Origin: Augochlora pura
Taxonomy: Eukaryota > Arthropoda > Insecta > Hymenoptera > Halictidae
Length of the DNA: 64,000 nt
Assembly (NCBI RefSeq): GCF_028453695.1
Contig: NC_135775.1
Span: 1,860,001-1,924,000, forward strand
Direction: 5' to 3'
Each line of letters opens with the position of its first letter. Position 1 is the stretch's first letter. Below the pieces are notes generated by a model. That model ran no database searches and had not been told where the DNA came from. It was given only the letters and a program-made list of their open reading frames with translations. Shown in pieces: positions 26,244-38,245 of the stretch. A program made the translations under genes and the position numbers.

Positions 26244-26872
26244 GTAAGGCCCTAATCACAATCATAATTAAATCCGCTTCTCATTGGCCACCGTTTTTCG
26301 TTAATAACTCGTAGACGAAGCCTCCTGGACAATTTGTGCAGAATAAAAATTACCCGGCAAGCTTGTAAAATATACAAATTATATATAATTAAATTTATAT
26401 TATTATAATTATATTGTACAAAATTATTTCTCTGAATAATTTTGTAAGAATAATAGAACTCGCAGTCTAGTTATCGATCATTAAAGTAAATCGAAAGGTC
26501 GTCTCCGTAATTGTCCCGTTTTACGTCGCGGCGGGTTTTATTTATCGCGGACTCGCGGTTCCTTCGGATAAAGTTCCGGGCGCTCGTGTAACTTCGCCGA
26601 TAAAACGGGCCGCCGCCGTCGACTCGACTCTGCGGAAAAAAGATAGCGGCGCGTGTTCGCCGTTGCAATCTCATTCATAACGCCGGTTTTATGCGCGCTC
26701 GTTTCGCCGAGAGCGTGCTGCGGCTGCTGCTGCTGCTGCGCCCGGCCCGGCCGCGTTCTTGATCGCGGGACGCGCCATTAAACCGTAGCGTACACGCGTT
26801 GTTCGAGTAGAGTAATTCCGAACGCAATTCCCAGGGAGAGGATGTAATAATGATCGTATGCTTGGTTTCCAG
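26244..26872 (+). other. CASK: CASK intron between L27 linker and PDZ exon
   Basis: Intron of 629 bp with GTAAGG donor and a TTTCCAG acceptor. It contains half of the foldback MITE described separately (about 26277-26345), an AT-rich stretch near 26360-26460, and a CpG-rich stretch at about 26500-26830. A short CTG-type triplet run lies near 26720-26740. No coding exon is visible in it. Confidence 0.85.
26277..26345. mobile_element. Foldback MITE, right arm only, beside a CASK splice donor
   Basis: CTTCTCATTGGCCACCG, TTTTTCGTTAATAACTCGT and AGACGAAGCC match the right arms of the copies at 39477 and 60051. The fragment starts 33 bp after the CASK donor at 26244. Confidence 0.65.
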
Positions 26873-27037
26873 GGGATCACTCTGAAAATGAACGAGGACG
26901 GCAAATGCGTGGTGGCACGAATTATGCACGGTGGAATGATACACCGGCAGGCGACACTTCACGTCGGTGATGAGATCCGAGAAATAAACGGGATACCAGT
27001 GGCCAATCAATCTGTCAATGCGTTGCAAAAAATACTC
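26873..27037 (+). CDS. CASK: CASK exon: main part of PDZ domain
   Basis: Encodes 55 residues, most of the single CASK PDZ domain, which binds C-terminal tails such as that of neurexin. The exon opens with GITLKMN. With the Met that ends the previous exon this forms the MGITL version of the GLGF carboxylate-binding loop. It continues with CVVARIMHGGMIHRQ, then LHVGDEIREING, and closes in the alpha-B helix (NQSVNALQKIL). These blocks match CASK rather than Dlg, ZO or other MPP proteins, judging from memory of the family. Acceptor AG is at 26871-26872 and the donor GTAAGT begins at 27038; both edges are phase 0. The reading frame stays open for 28 codons into the intron, but the consensus donor and the match at the next exon make that read-through unlikely. 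Confidence 0.96.
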
Positions 27038-27341
27038 GTAAGTGACGCCAATATTGTGACGATCGAAACGATTCACCCCCCGGAAAAGCGCGGGCTCTGT
27101 ATTATTTGTAATAGTGCCTAAACGGAAGGATATTTCCATTTGTTAAATTAGTTAGAAGATCACAGATTAGAATATTATAATTCTATAGCAATACTTTATT
27201 ACAAGAAAAGAAATAATTAATTCCAAGTCTATAAATACAATTAACATTAATAACAATTACTTAAAAATCATCGACTATCATAATCGAACCAGCTGGCCCA
27301 TACCCCTGTCTGTCACTCAGCGGTTCCGCTTTCTGTTGCAG
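27038..27341 (+). other. CASK: CASK intron inside PDZ domain
   Basis: A short 304-bp intron with GTAAGT donor and a TTCTGTTGCAG acceptor. It is AT-rich in the middle, and nothing else was seen in it. Confidence 0.85.
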
Positions 27342-27410
27342 CGTGAAGCACGAGGATCGGTGACCTTCAAAATCGTGCCGTCGTACAGAAGCGCGCCGCC
27401 ACCCTGTGAG
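27342..27410 (+). CDS. CASK: CASK exon: last PDZ strand and start of PDZ-SH3 linker
   Basis: Encodes 23 residues, REARGSVTFKIVPSYR followed by SAPPPCE. The first part is the last beta strand of the PDZ domain (family form: R-E-M/A-R-G-S-I/V-T-F-K-I-V-P-S-Y-R). The second is the short insect-type linker to the SH3 domain. The acceptor AG is at 27340-27341 and the frame enters in phase 0. The end was placed after the Glu codon, at the GTACAA donor of 27411, because insect CASK proteins usually read Cys-Glu and then directly the SH3 strand. A second donor, GTAAGC at 27417, would add Val-Gln. The exon can also be read without splicing to a stop at 27680 (see the alternative extension). Confidence 0.9.
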
Positions 27411-27680
27411 GTACAAGTAAGCCCTAAAACCCAGTCCCAATCCCAACACCCGACTACAGCAAATAAGCAAACAACGGCGGCGGCGGTGTCGACGAGCACC
27501 AGCTCGGACGCCGCCGCGAGCAAGCTCGGGAAATCGGTGAAAACCACTTCGGCCGCCGCTAGCAAAGAGAAGAGTAGCAAATCGAAGCCATCGAAAAACA
27601 AAAGTTCGGCCTCCTCGACCGAGAGCACGCCCAGGCGACGGTTGAACCCCTTATCGGCTCTCAGGTCGCGGAAATCTTAG
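27411..27680 (+). CDS. CASK: Possible alternative CASK C-terminal extension (short isoform)
   Basis: If the donor after 27410 is not used, the frame runs on for 89 codons to a TAG at 27678-27680. The peptide is low-complexity, rich in Ser, Lys, Ala and Thr, with no known domain. It ends in a basic stretch (RRRLNPLSALRSRKS). Codon choice is GC3-rich, like the true exons and unlike random AT-rich intron. An AATAAA sits at 27960-27965, 280 bp after the stop, as expected for a terminal exon. Together these suggest a CASK isoform that stops after the PDZ domain and lacks SH3 and guanylate-kinase domains. A second possibility is a longer linker exon spliced from an inner donor. A third is simply a GC-rich intron start that happens to be open. 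This reading is inference. Confidence 0.45.
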   Translation, partial: VQVSPKTQSQSQHPTTANKQTTAAAVSTSTSSDAAASKLGKSVKTTSAAASKEKSSKSKPSKNKSSASSTESTPRRRLNPLSALRSRKS

Positions 27681-27959
27681 ATGACGGGCGACGATAGGGG
27701 TCGCCGATAGGTCTCTCCGAAGCTCTCCTGGCGCCAGTTTAAAGTAGAAGTTCGAATTTAATCTGTTGAACAGCCCTCTGTGTACCCGCTGTCCTTGGCC
27801 GTTGTTCTACAGCGGATCGTGAAAGTGCTCGAGCACGCGGGCTCGAAAGCCTCCGAAAATAATCGAGCCTCTTTTACGTGGAACAACTTTCTCGAGGACA
27901 TGCTACACTTTGCTATGCTTTGCTATCGAAATTAATTGCAACTCTGCGCTTTGCTAAGA

Positions 27960-27965
27960 AATAAA
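27960..27965 (+). promoter_or_regulatory. Candidate poly(A) signal for the short CASK form
   Basis: A canonical AATAAA lies 280 bp past the in-frame stop at 27680 and is followed by a T-rich stretch (TGTCTCTATTTTTCTC). It would serve the proposed alternative terminal exon. In AT-rich intron this hexamer is common by chance, so the call depends on the extension being real. Confidence 0.3.
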
Positions 27966-30900
27966 TATTGTCTCTATTTTTCTCTCCATGAACTTCGCTT
28001 TGAACGGCGTTCGAACACTTCCGCGAGCATCTAAGTAATTGCGATTTCTAGTAAAGGGATGTCGATCTTATAGTCCAGACGATGCAGGTGAATTTTTTAA
28101 TGACTGTAGGGGCATAGATCATCGTCTCCCGGATTCTTCTTCTTCTGAGTCCGATGTCCAGTTCGTCTAGGATTTCGTGTTTATTTAGTAGAGAAATAAT
28201 TCGACCTAGCCCTCGAATTGTTTCATCCTCGCCCAATTCTTGTCGCAGTTGCCATGGCCTAGTCGTAAATCTAGTCAGTCGCCGTGTCTTTTTGGATTTT
28301 AAATTCATTGAATCGGATTCAAGGGACAGGCTTATCTTCTTTTACGAAACGAATCCTCGCGGAGGCTACGATGTTTAGGAAATGTGATCCGTATGCCGGA
28401 ACTGTTCAAGAGGCCTCGGAGGCGATCAAGGGCAAACATGCAACCGTCTCAGCCGAGTGAGAAAGTAAAAGTGTTTACGTTCTCCGCGTCATCGATCCAC
28501 GAGAAATGAGCACCGTTGAACAGCTCCGCAGTCGGATATCCAACGCCATAAGGTATACAACGTTGTGTCTTAGAAGTTCAATGTAATCGCGTACAACTGT
28601 GCATACATTCATTGAAGCAAATTCAAACACCGTGGTCTATGTATTAATCTGCACTAAATATTATCGTCTTCACGGTCGCCTAAATATCGATACATCGAGT
28701 GATATACTAATTAATTAGCGCAGCGATTCGACCGGAAAACCGGCGCGGCCCGCGCAGCGCTTTCGAGCAGGCAGTGGAATTTTTCGAATCGTCGCCGTCA
28801 GTGGAAAAAACGCGGGAAATGCGTGGCAACATTTTTCCTCATAGCTTTCGGTCGTTAGCGAATAACTATGCCAGAACCGTAGATTTCTCGTGTGAGTTTA
28901 ATTTAAAAAAAAAAACGTTGCAACTTCGTTCAGAGAATTTCGGTGGATTTTGTTTTCACAGTGTTGAAAGTGTCGTTCATTTTTTACTTCTGTTTTAATA
29001 GTTTTTTTATTTTTTTTGGTAGGGCGTTCGTAATGGTTAAAAAATGTTTTCGCTGATTTAATCCTGCCGAATGTTTTACAGCTTGTGCGTGGCACCGTGA
29101 AACAGCTTCGATTGAAAATAATTTATTGACAAATGAGAAAGTGAACGAGAAAGTAACAGATTTTTCCTTCGACATTACTATCTTGCCATGTGATAACAAA
29201 TACTCGATTTAAAGATTTTCGATTCATTTTCTTTTCGTTACGTGTATTTTTTACGTTTTAATTGCATTACGTGCATTACGTGGAGACGACTTTTATCTTG
29301 CATAAAAATCCGCAGTCTATTTATCTTGTATACAATACACGGTTTAATAATATTATATATTTAGAAACGGTATTAAACCATAGATAGTAGCACTATTAAA
29401 AATAAGAGTTTTCACGTAGCACTGTGATCGATAAATCTCGAATGAATTCTAACAACTCTAACTAATTAATCTGCTTTTGAGAAAGGCTTAGCTCTCGATA
29501 TTAGAATGTGCGATAATAGACTCTTGTGAATTAATTAAATAATCGTTGGATCTGTCAATATTTTTTTATATCAAAGTATCCGATTGAAAGTCGTAGATCG
29601 TTTAAAGCATGATTATTATAAATGTTGTCTGGAAAGCTGTTTCGGAAAAACAACTAGGCGAATTATTCCCGGTCGAGTAAGTTGTTTGTGGTTTTTTTTC
29701 GTATCCAAAGTGATTTAATTGGATGGGGGTTGAATTTTGCTCGGTCCGAACCCCCCGGTTTATGGAGATGGCCACTTAACCGGGACATTCTGAATATTAC
29801 GGGAGCAGTCCGAGGGACATTACGTAAACACAGCCGGAGATATCAGATAGCTAGCCTAATTTTAAGTAAATTCCCGTAAGCGCGCGGCCGGGGACAGCGC
29901 GCGCGAATGCAGTTTTAATTAACTCTGATTAGTTCATATTCCGGGTTTCGTTTGTGTAACTGCATATTGTCACTTGTTTCGTTAACCGGCTCCCTGATAA
30001 CCGCCGAATCGCCTAATTCAACCGGGACCACCGACTCTTACGCTATAGTATCGCCGGACTGTGGATTCTACGGATTTCAATTTTCTCTGTGCAACAATTT
30101 ATATACAGAAGCTATTCGCGAAAATATTTATTTGGAACAATCGTTTGTGATATAATTCTGAAGATTATAAATGAAACAACATAATTTATAATTATATTTA
30201 TAGTATAGCTATTGTTAATTTATTTCCATTGGTTTTTTATAATCATAGCAGACGATTTTTATATCAAAGATTCCGTGCATTATAAATCGTAGCTCGTTAT
30301 ATATTATCGAACAGATGCGCATTGTAAATTGATTAACCATGTCCGTAAATTCTCGAGCGAATTCATTGGCGAAACATCGTCGAGCTTTTATCACGATGTT
30401 CTGCATTAATTGTCTCGAAAAACAGTGTCGATAATTGTGCCAACTATTTTTCAAATAAAACGCCGATTAACCATTTCTTGATAAAAGAACAAATTTTCGT
30501 TCGCAAAGCGTGGATTTTGTATAAAAAAAATTCACAGTCCAGTCGATCGTAAAATCAACGGCTGTTCAAAAATTAAAGTTATAAAAATTTCCAAATTAAA
30601 ATCGTGTGCCCATTCTCGATCCTGCTGTTGTCAACTGACTCTCAATAATCGAAGACAGCGCTCTCTATCGGCCGGAGACAGTAACGAAAATCGACGGTTG
30701 GCGGAAGCGTTGATCTCGATCATTATAGAAAGAACAGCGGACAGCGACGAAAGTGCCGATTTAAATACAGTTTCGTGTTTTCTTCTCGCGAACAGTGTTT
30801 TCGATTCTTCCGAAATGACGCGCGAATTTTTGGGCAGCTGTGTCGCGTGGTTTAGGGCAGCGGCGTGGAAGCTTCTAAACGGAAACAGGAGGCAATTCCA

Positions 30901-31320
30901 GACCGGGTATGTTCTCTTAATAGTTGGTAATTTATACGTAGCCGGAGTGGAAGTTGCCGAAGCTTCAACACGGCCGGAGACAATTCGCATAGTGGTTTGC
31001 CGTGTACTTTGCGGAGCCGGTGGCTCCGCGTTTTGATTTAACGTAGAATACATCCCGTGTTATGGTATAACCTAGTTAAACAATTGAATGGCGTCCTCCG
31101 CTGCCAATAGTTTAACCTAACAACCGCCCGATCCCCGAGCTTCGAGGTTTAGTCGAAGTCGATACGACGATTAGAGTTCTCCGGTGACGTCATTTGTTTG
31201 TTTGCAATACGTTTTAGACGAAACGTTGCTAATTCGAACGGACTACTAACCACGTGCCCTGGAAAGACATACCGCACGTGGGATTGTTTGCCAGAGCACA
31301 TAATTCGGTTATTATAAACG

Positions 31321-31600
31321 CTAGAATATTTTGCTATAATCAAAGTTTATTATACCGGGCGTCCATCGTGGAATTTGATTATATTAAATACTGGAATTTT
31401 CTGCTGTAATCAAAGTTTAATATACCGCGTGTCTCGCATAGAATCTAACCACACTATTTGCTAGAATTTTTTGTTACAATTGCAGTTTAATATACCGTGT
31501 GTCTCGCATAGAACCTAACCATATTAAACGCTAGAATTTTCTATTCCAATGAAAGTCTAATATACCGGGTGTCTCGCAGATTATATCACGTATTTAATCT
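31321..31600. repeat. 70-bp tandem repeat, four copies
   Basis: CTAGAATTTT-type starts fall at 31321, 31391, 31461 and 31531, exactly 70 bp apart. Each unit runs through AATCAAAGTTTAATATACCG and GTGTCTCGCATAGAA. The copies differ by substitutions but hardly by length. Confidence 0.9.
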
Positions 31601-32430
31601 AGGATAAATCTTGCCTATTCTTCTCTTTGTCATCGTAAACAATTGTTCCTGGAAAAAATACTCGCAGAATTCGTCCGAAAGTAGTAGCGCATACGTAGAG
31701 AGGATGCATTACGATTAAATGTTAGAAACTCTATCGAGTTACGGTAGATCGTGTAGGACAATAGGTTATGTGAGGGGTAGCTAATTACTGATCGAACTAG
31801 CCTAAATACGTTACGACAGAATTTATTGAAACAATCGCGGAATATAATACGAGTTAAGGGTAGTATTAGATAGTTAACGTTCGAATGAACATTTTGAACA
31901 TTTCTAGGCATCGTTGTTCGGATAATATATATTTACGGAATGCTCTTGTTCGATTAATAATATAGTTAGGCGGAATTAGGAAGAACTTTGGAATTTCTTC
32001 TCTCGTAGAACGCGCGTTAGGGTAACCCGATGTAAATTAGCGAATCGATACTTACGGTCGAGATTTTCAAAATTTTCAAGATTTTCGTAATTTTGGAGAT
32101 TTTCGAGATTTCGATTATTTTGCAACGCTGTTCGTCGACCAGAGTAGTTTCTCGTCCCGCGTTATTTCGGATTTTAGGATCGCCGACATTTCAGTATATC
32201 ATACCTGTATAAAAGCTTTTCTAGGCCAGGCGTTCAAATACTCTAGGGACTCTTTAGGCGAGCCAAACGAAACGAATCCCTGTTGAAAACCCTTCTCCGT
32301 CCAAGAATATACGTAGCCTAGAAACGGACGATAACTTGGCGCCAGGATACAAAGGATAGCGTTAAACAACGCAACGCGTTCTTCGATGCACCTCTCGTTT
32401 GTTTAACAATGAGCCCTCGATACACACCTT

Positions 32431-32431
32431 C

Positions 32432-32462
<31 letters not shown>
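32431..32462. repeat. C run followed by (CT)n
   Basis: Twelve C followed by ten CT units. Confidence 0.95.
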
Positions 32463-34349
32463 GTTATCTCTCTCCCGCGATTAGTGCTCTAGTTTCGATT
32501 ATTTTATCGCGACGCAACGAAAACGACGCGCGCCGGCTAATAAACGATTGCAATTACCGACGAGCCTCTGTTGTCCGAATAAACAAGATACATATATAAT
32601 TGCGTGGAACAACTATGTTTATTTTCGTAACGTTGCACTCGACCCACCAGCCAACGCCAATTTCATTATTCCGAGCGACCTCCCCCTCCCCGCAAAATTA
32701 CCAACAATTATATTTGTTTAAACGCTCTCCGGCGAACGCCGAGACCGTTCAGCGGTTATTATTATTTTTAAGAAAATGTCCGACAATTAAATTGTTCCAA
32801 TTAACCAGTCAGCCGTTGCGGTTTTATTGTTTGCGTTTCATTTTATTCGATTTATTTGCTTCGATTACGATCGATTTAATATTGCATATTTTAGTTAGAA
32901 CTGTTGTTTAATTAGTATAGTGTTAAACTAGGATTTCCATGAAATGAATGAAAAATCCATGAAAATACTCCCACACATAAATTCTCTTAAAACCTGAAAC
33001 GAAAAAATATGTCGTTCTTCTTTTTCTCCGGAAAATTCATCTCGCAGTAATAAAACGAAAATATTATTAATATTCGTCGACTATATAGGATCGCAGTATT
33101 CTTCTGTTTGAAAGATTCATACATAAATCCATAAAGATCTCCGACGGTGATTCGACGGGGGGACTCTCGCGGGCAGCAGAGGTTCCGGTAACGAGATATC
33201 AAGAACAGGGAAACCGCGTAACGAGAATCTCGACGGATTCTTCCCATGAAATTCTGTATTTGGGTTAGCGTCTGAACTCTCCGCCCCGGCTCGAGGATCT
33301 CTTAAACATCGTCGAACGATCGGAATAAATGTGTATTTCACGATCGAGTGCGCTGTACCGCCCTTACATTATACCTACAATCGCTACGGGAAAGTATTCG
33401 CGCGGTGCTAGTCGATGCTCGACGAATTGCCGATATTTAAAGCCTCCTAATTTCGTAGAAATGGGTCGTGCGGCAGCTAAATTATATTTTCGTTGAAAGT
33501 TGAAGCCTTAAAGAGCTACATTCTTCACAATTTTAATATTCTACCATAAATTGAATTTTTAGTTGACCTATTTCGAGAATTTTTTTAAAATTAAAATTAT
33601 AAAATATATTTATTAGTTATTTATGCTTTGAACTAGGTAATTTAGCAAATAATTCGATACTACTGATTATTATTTTTATTATTATTATTACTATTCAAAT
33701 ATCTCTGAAACGAGTCGAATGTCACAGGAGAGAATCTCGATCCTCGAGCAGCGGGGCGCCATCTTGATCCATCGTTTCCTTCCGCTTCGAGAGAGGTTAT
33801 ATTAAGGTTATGTCAACGGTTCGGTTGGCCCAAACGGTGGAAAAATACTGTTCGTCGAGCGCAGGGTGATCGGAGTGTTTTATAAGGTGTAGAATAGTCT
33901 ACAGAGATCTACGATAATTAAAACGACGTTGAGACGTGTGATAGATTTAACTGTTATAGAAACTGCGTAAAAGTAAAACCGTGGTATAACGGAGGGACTA
34001 ATTAGTTCAGGAGGACTTATCAAATCGAATTCTGGTAAAGGAGTCGTGGAACTGGACCGAGCGATCGGTCGAGGAATACATAACTCGTAATACGTAGACG
34101 TAGAGAGCAGCACCGAGGGTATCGGGGAAAAAATTCAGGCCGGTCAGGATTCATTTCAACGATTCGATTTTATGCGCGCGGCCAATTAATCGTGGAGCAT
34201 CCGCGATACGAGTGGACCGTATTTTCTGTAATGCGAGGTCCCTCTGTATTTTCGGTGCTGCACGGTATTTAATTGAGCGGCGCCGTTGGATGGTGGTTTT
34301 CACGTTTTTCCCTGAGATGCGTATACTGACATCGTCGCGCACTCTGCAC

Positions 34350-34660
34350 ACCTGTACAGGTATACTGACACGGACAGGTATACTGATACATATTTACACG
34401 ATATAGACACAAACTATACAGGAATATAGACAAAAACTATACAAGGAATATATACACAAAATATAACATGAATACAGACACAAACTAAGACGTATAAAGA
34501 CACAAATTATAACCTGTACAGACACAAACTATACATGAAAACAACAGAAACTATAACACGAATATAGACACCCATAAACACGTATACTGACACAAACTAT
34601 ACACGAATTACAGACAGAAACGAACACGTGTATAAACAGACATATACACGGAAATAAACA
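34350..34660. repeat. Degenerate tandem repeat (GACACAAACTATACA type)
   Basis: About ten diverged units of ATAGACACAAACTATACACG, some with GTATACTGACAC variants, spaced roughly 25-35 bp. Confidence 0.75.
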
Positions 34661-35902
34661 GAGATGTACATGTACGTAAGAATTAATCGCGAGAATACGA
34701 TTGCACACGAGAAAACAAAAGCGAACAAATTACTGGTTCACGTACCGAAGAAAAACACGCTGATTGCTGAAACGTACTGTATAGTATCGTTTTACCATTG
34801 GGCGACCTGGTGGTGTTCTTCTCCCATGGACGCGTTAGAGCTCTCTTTCTCTGTACTTGGAACAGTAACGTTTGTGAAACTGTAAATTTGCCCATTCTTT
34901 CAGCTTAATGCAGTTGTTATTTCAGAACACGTTACGTTTTTCTCTGTTACGACGCGTTTACGACACGCTCGCGACCACGGAAATCAGGTGTCACGTGGTT
35001 CCTGCGCGCATTGCGACTCGCCGCGCGGAACACGCTTCCAGAAATATAAGTGGTACAGGTCGGCCACTGTTCGTTCGTCGTTAGGTCTTCGGAATTTTTT
35101 AACGACAATTGTGTCATTATTATAATTATTTTTTTACTGTTCCTATTTTTTAGTTATTATCATTATTTCGATTGGTTAAAACTTTGTTGAAGTTTGATGC
35201 ATTTGAAGGAAGAATTATTGAAATTGTTATTCGAGATATTTAGTCAGTTAGCTTACTTTAATATTTTTTATTAATTTGAATATTTTACGAGAAGCTTTCC
35301 GCCTTACATAACAAACAATTTTCCAATCTCGTAATTTTTAAACAAATAAAGCAGAACGAAGAGTCGAACAGCGGCGACGATTTTAATGACGAGAGATGCA
35401 TAACAAGCGATGTTGAACATTGCGATATACACCGCGCGAATACAATGGCGCGGCATTTCGCTTTAATTGATTTCGAGCGTGTCCCGCGCGCGTCGGTCGA
35501 CGCGTTCAGGAACGATTACGCGTTCTGTTTGCCATTTATCGTTCGATCGCACTTTATTATGGAAATTCTTCGCGGCTAATCGATATTTCTGGACACGTTC
35601 CGCGTGTCCGTGTCGGTCGCACCGGTGCCGACCGATGAATTTTGCAGTGGCGACTGGCGTTCACAGGGAAACAAGTCACGGGAGAAGTGGGGGGAGCTGA
35701 CGCAAGCGTAGGAGTCTCGAGAACTTCGTGGCGCGTCAACCGGGTGATCCATTCTGTCGAAACTTAGAACCTCGATTAACCAAACTGGAATTTCCTCTTT
35801 CTCTAGATAGCTCTATCGTACACAACGCAATGTCATATAATACTTGCCACCCTGTAGACGCGCCACGTACTTCCACGAAACTCTCGCGCATGTGTCAGCT
35901 CC

Positions 35903-35911
35903 CCCCACTCC
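35903..35911 (-). promoter_or_regulatory. CCCCACTCC box in GC island
   Basis: One of eight exact copies of this 9-mer, on either strand, in the long CASK intron. A near copy (GAAGTGGGG) lies 220 bp to the left, at 35684. The function is unknown. Confidence 0.35.
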
Positions 35912-36844
35912 TCGCGTAACTTATTTCCTCGCGTAACTTATTTCCTCGCGAAGACCGGCTGCGACTGCGACGATCCGCGGAACAGAGAATCATTTCGCCC
36001 GGTGCTACGACAATGCCGCCGAATGATCGGCGTCGCCGTCGACGCGACGGAAGTAGCGTGATCATCGATTTCGTCCGCGAAATCTCTAGATCACGCCGAT
36101 CTATATGCGCGCGACATATAACGACGACACGTACGTAGCAGTTTCGGTGAATTCCAGAGACATTGTCGCCACCTTTTGGAAAACGCACAAAAACATTTAC
36201 ACATACCGACACTGACGTCTCTCCTTGCCCCGTCCCCCCGCTCTTCCGCTTCACGTATTATGTATGTTTCTATATACATGTACATATTTACATAGAATAT
36301 ATTGGTTGGTTTCAATCGTGTGTTTATCTCGCGCGCAATGGGAGGATGGTGATCTCCTCGCGACGAAATTGACGCGGAAATTATTATCTTAATAATCTTA
36401 TTATTTGTGCTTGGCCTTCTGTGTCACGCGATGTCGATGATATTTCAGTATAATCTATGTAATAATCGACTTTCAATTGAGTGTACAGTTTTATCGAGAC
36501 TCGAGAATATCGCGGCATTTTTGAGGTTATCGTTGGCAGCAGGATTGTTCAATTTAGTTTAATTAATTTTTAATTTAATTTTTACGAATTAATTTACGCG
36601 AATATTTTGTCTCTTTCGTTAATTTTAATAAGTTGAGAACCGAGGCGTAAGATGTTCTTAGATTCTTTTAATCTTCTATATTTCGAATAATAATTAAGCA
36701 TGAAAAATAAAAGCTTGCGCAGAACGATGTTCGAAGCGGCGCTCCTCGAACGACGATAAGAGATAACAATTTGTCACGAGGAATCACCTGCATCTCAACG
36801 ACCGGATATTCTGTTGCACAGCTTCGCAGAAAGTGCGTGGGCTG

Positions 36845-37335
36845 TGCTTAATTTAATTTAGTTTAGTCTGATTCGATTAAATGTAATTTAGTTTGATTTA
36901 GTTAAACATAATTCGATTTAATTGAATTAAATGTGGTTCAGTTTCATTGAATTGAATATTTAATTCCATTAAATATTATTCAATTTAACCGAATCACACA
37001 CACACAATTCAGTTTAGTTTCATTAAATATAGTTCAGTATAAATTTAATTCAATACGATCGAGTTTAATTTAATATAAACGAATTAAAGTAAATGTGATC
37101 GTATTTAATTCAATTAAATGCGTTCGAATTTAATTTAATCAAACACGACTGAATTTAGTTTAATCAAATACTGTCCAATTTAATTTAATCAAATATAGTC
37201 CGATATAATTTAATCAAATATAGTCCATTATAATTTAATCAAATATAATCCAATATAATTTGTTCAACTATGATCCAATATATAATTTAATCAACGACAA
37301 TCCAATTTCATTTAATTAAATATAATCCAATTGGT
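36845..37335. repeat. AT-rich degenerate repeat, about 28-30-bp units
   Basis: Many units of AATTTAATCAAATATAGTCC, best preserved at 37140-37260. Confidence 0.8.
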
Positions 37336-37709
37336 TCACATATTTATATACGGGCGGAACGCCCATTATTACAATACAGTAACAAAACTATATCCGTGTT
37401 TAGACCTGACAGAGTCTCAGCGAATCCGCAGATTAGGTGAAAAACGGTCGATGTAACCTAGTCTCGAGTATTAGTTTACGTTCGCTGGAAATATAGTAGA
37501 ACCGTCCTTGTAAAAAAAAAACTGTAACGAAAGACATAAAGAATGTGCAACGCGCGTATACACAACGACACGAGTGTCCCATCGTGTGGGAACGAAAGAA
37601 AGGTGAACGTTGAGCAGACGAAGGAGAAAAAAAAGCATCGGGTAGTAAGCGGAGCGGTCACGTGTCACGCTCGACGGCTGGGCTAGCGCCGATCGGCCGC
37701 GAGCCTACG

Positions 37710-37719
37710 GTCACGTGAC
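37710..37719. promoter_or_regulatory. GTCACGTGAC palindrome (CLEAR/E-box type)
   Basis: Exact 10-bp palindrome equal to the consensus bound by MITF/TFE and USF family bHLH-zip factors. TCACGTGT lies at 37658. Binding here is not shown. Confidence 0.4.
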
Positions 37720-38014
37720 GGAGGAATACGGGCGAAGCGTGCACCGACGCGCACGCGTCGCTCCGCGGCTCCGCATCGTCTGTGCGTCGTGCGCTTTGAA
37801 TCGCAGGGGCTCGACGAGAGTTCGTAAATACAATTCTCTGCGTAGTCGCATCGGCCACGGACGATACGTGGCCGGTGCCCCGCTGCCTCGAAGGATAATT
37901 AGCGCGATCGCTAATAGATCAAACGAGGATAAAAACGAAGGCAGAGTTCAATAGTCGAGCGGTGTAACAAAACGCTTTGGTCGGCGCTTTCGAGTCCACG
38001 GCGCGTTTGCATGT

Positions 38015-38245
38015 TTCTATTTCTCTCTTCCTCTCTCTCTCTTTCTATTTTCTCTCTTTACCGTCTATCTCTTTCTCTCTGTTACCCTGTGCCAGTCTCT
38101 ATCTCTATCTCTATTTCTCTATTTCTATTTCTCTGTTACTCTTTTCTCTCTATCTCCGTTTCTCTTTTCTCTATTTCTCTTCTCTCCGTCTCTCTCTTCC
38201 TCTTTTTTGTATTTCTCTTGCTCTCTCCCTCTTTTTCTGTCTCGT
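38015..38245. repeat. Polypyrimidine tract (CT-rich)
   Basis: About 230 bp dominated by CTCT and TTTCTATTTCTC units. Leu/Ser/Phe-rich open frames in it are compositional. Confidence 0.85.

Noticed and set aside
35041..35075. AATATAAGTGG with a CACTGTTCG initiator-like site as an intronic promoter
   Set aside because: Spacing of about 21 bp is too short for a standard TATA-initiator pair.
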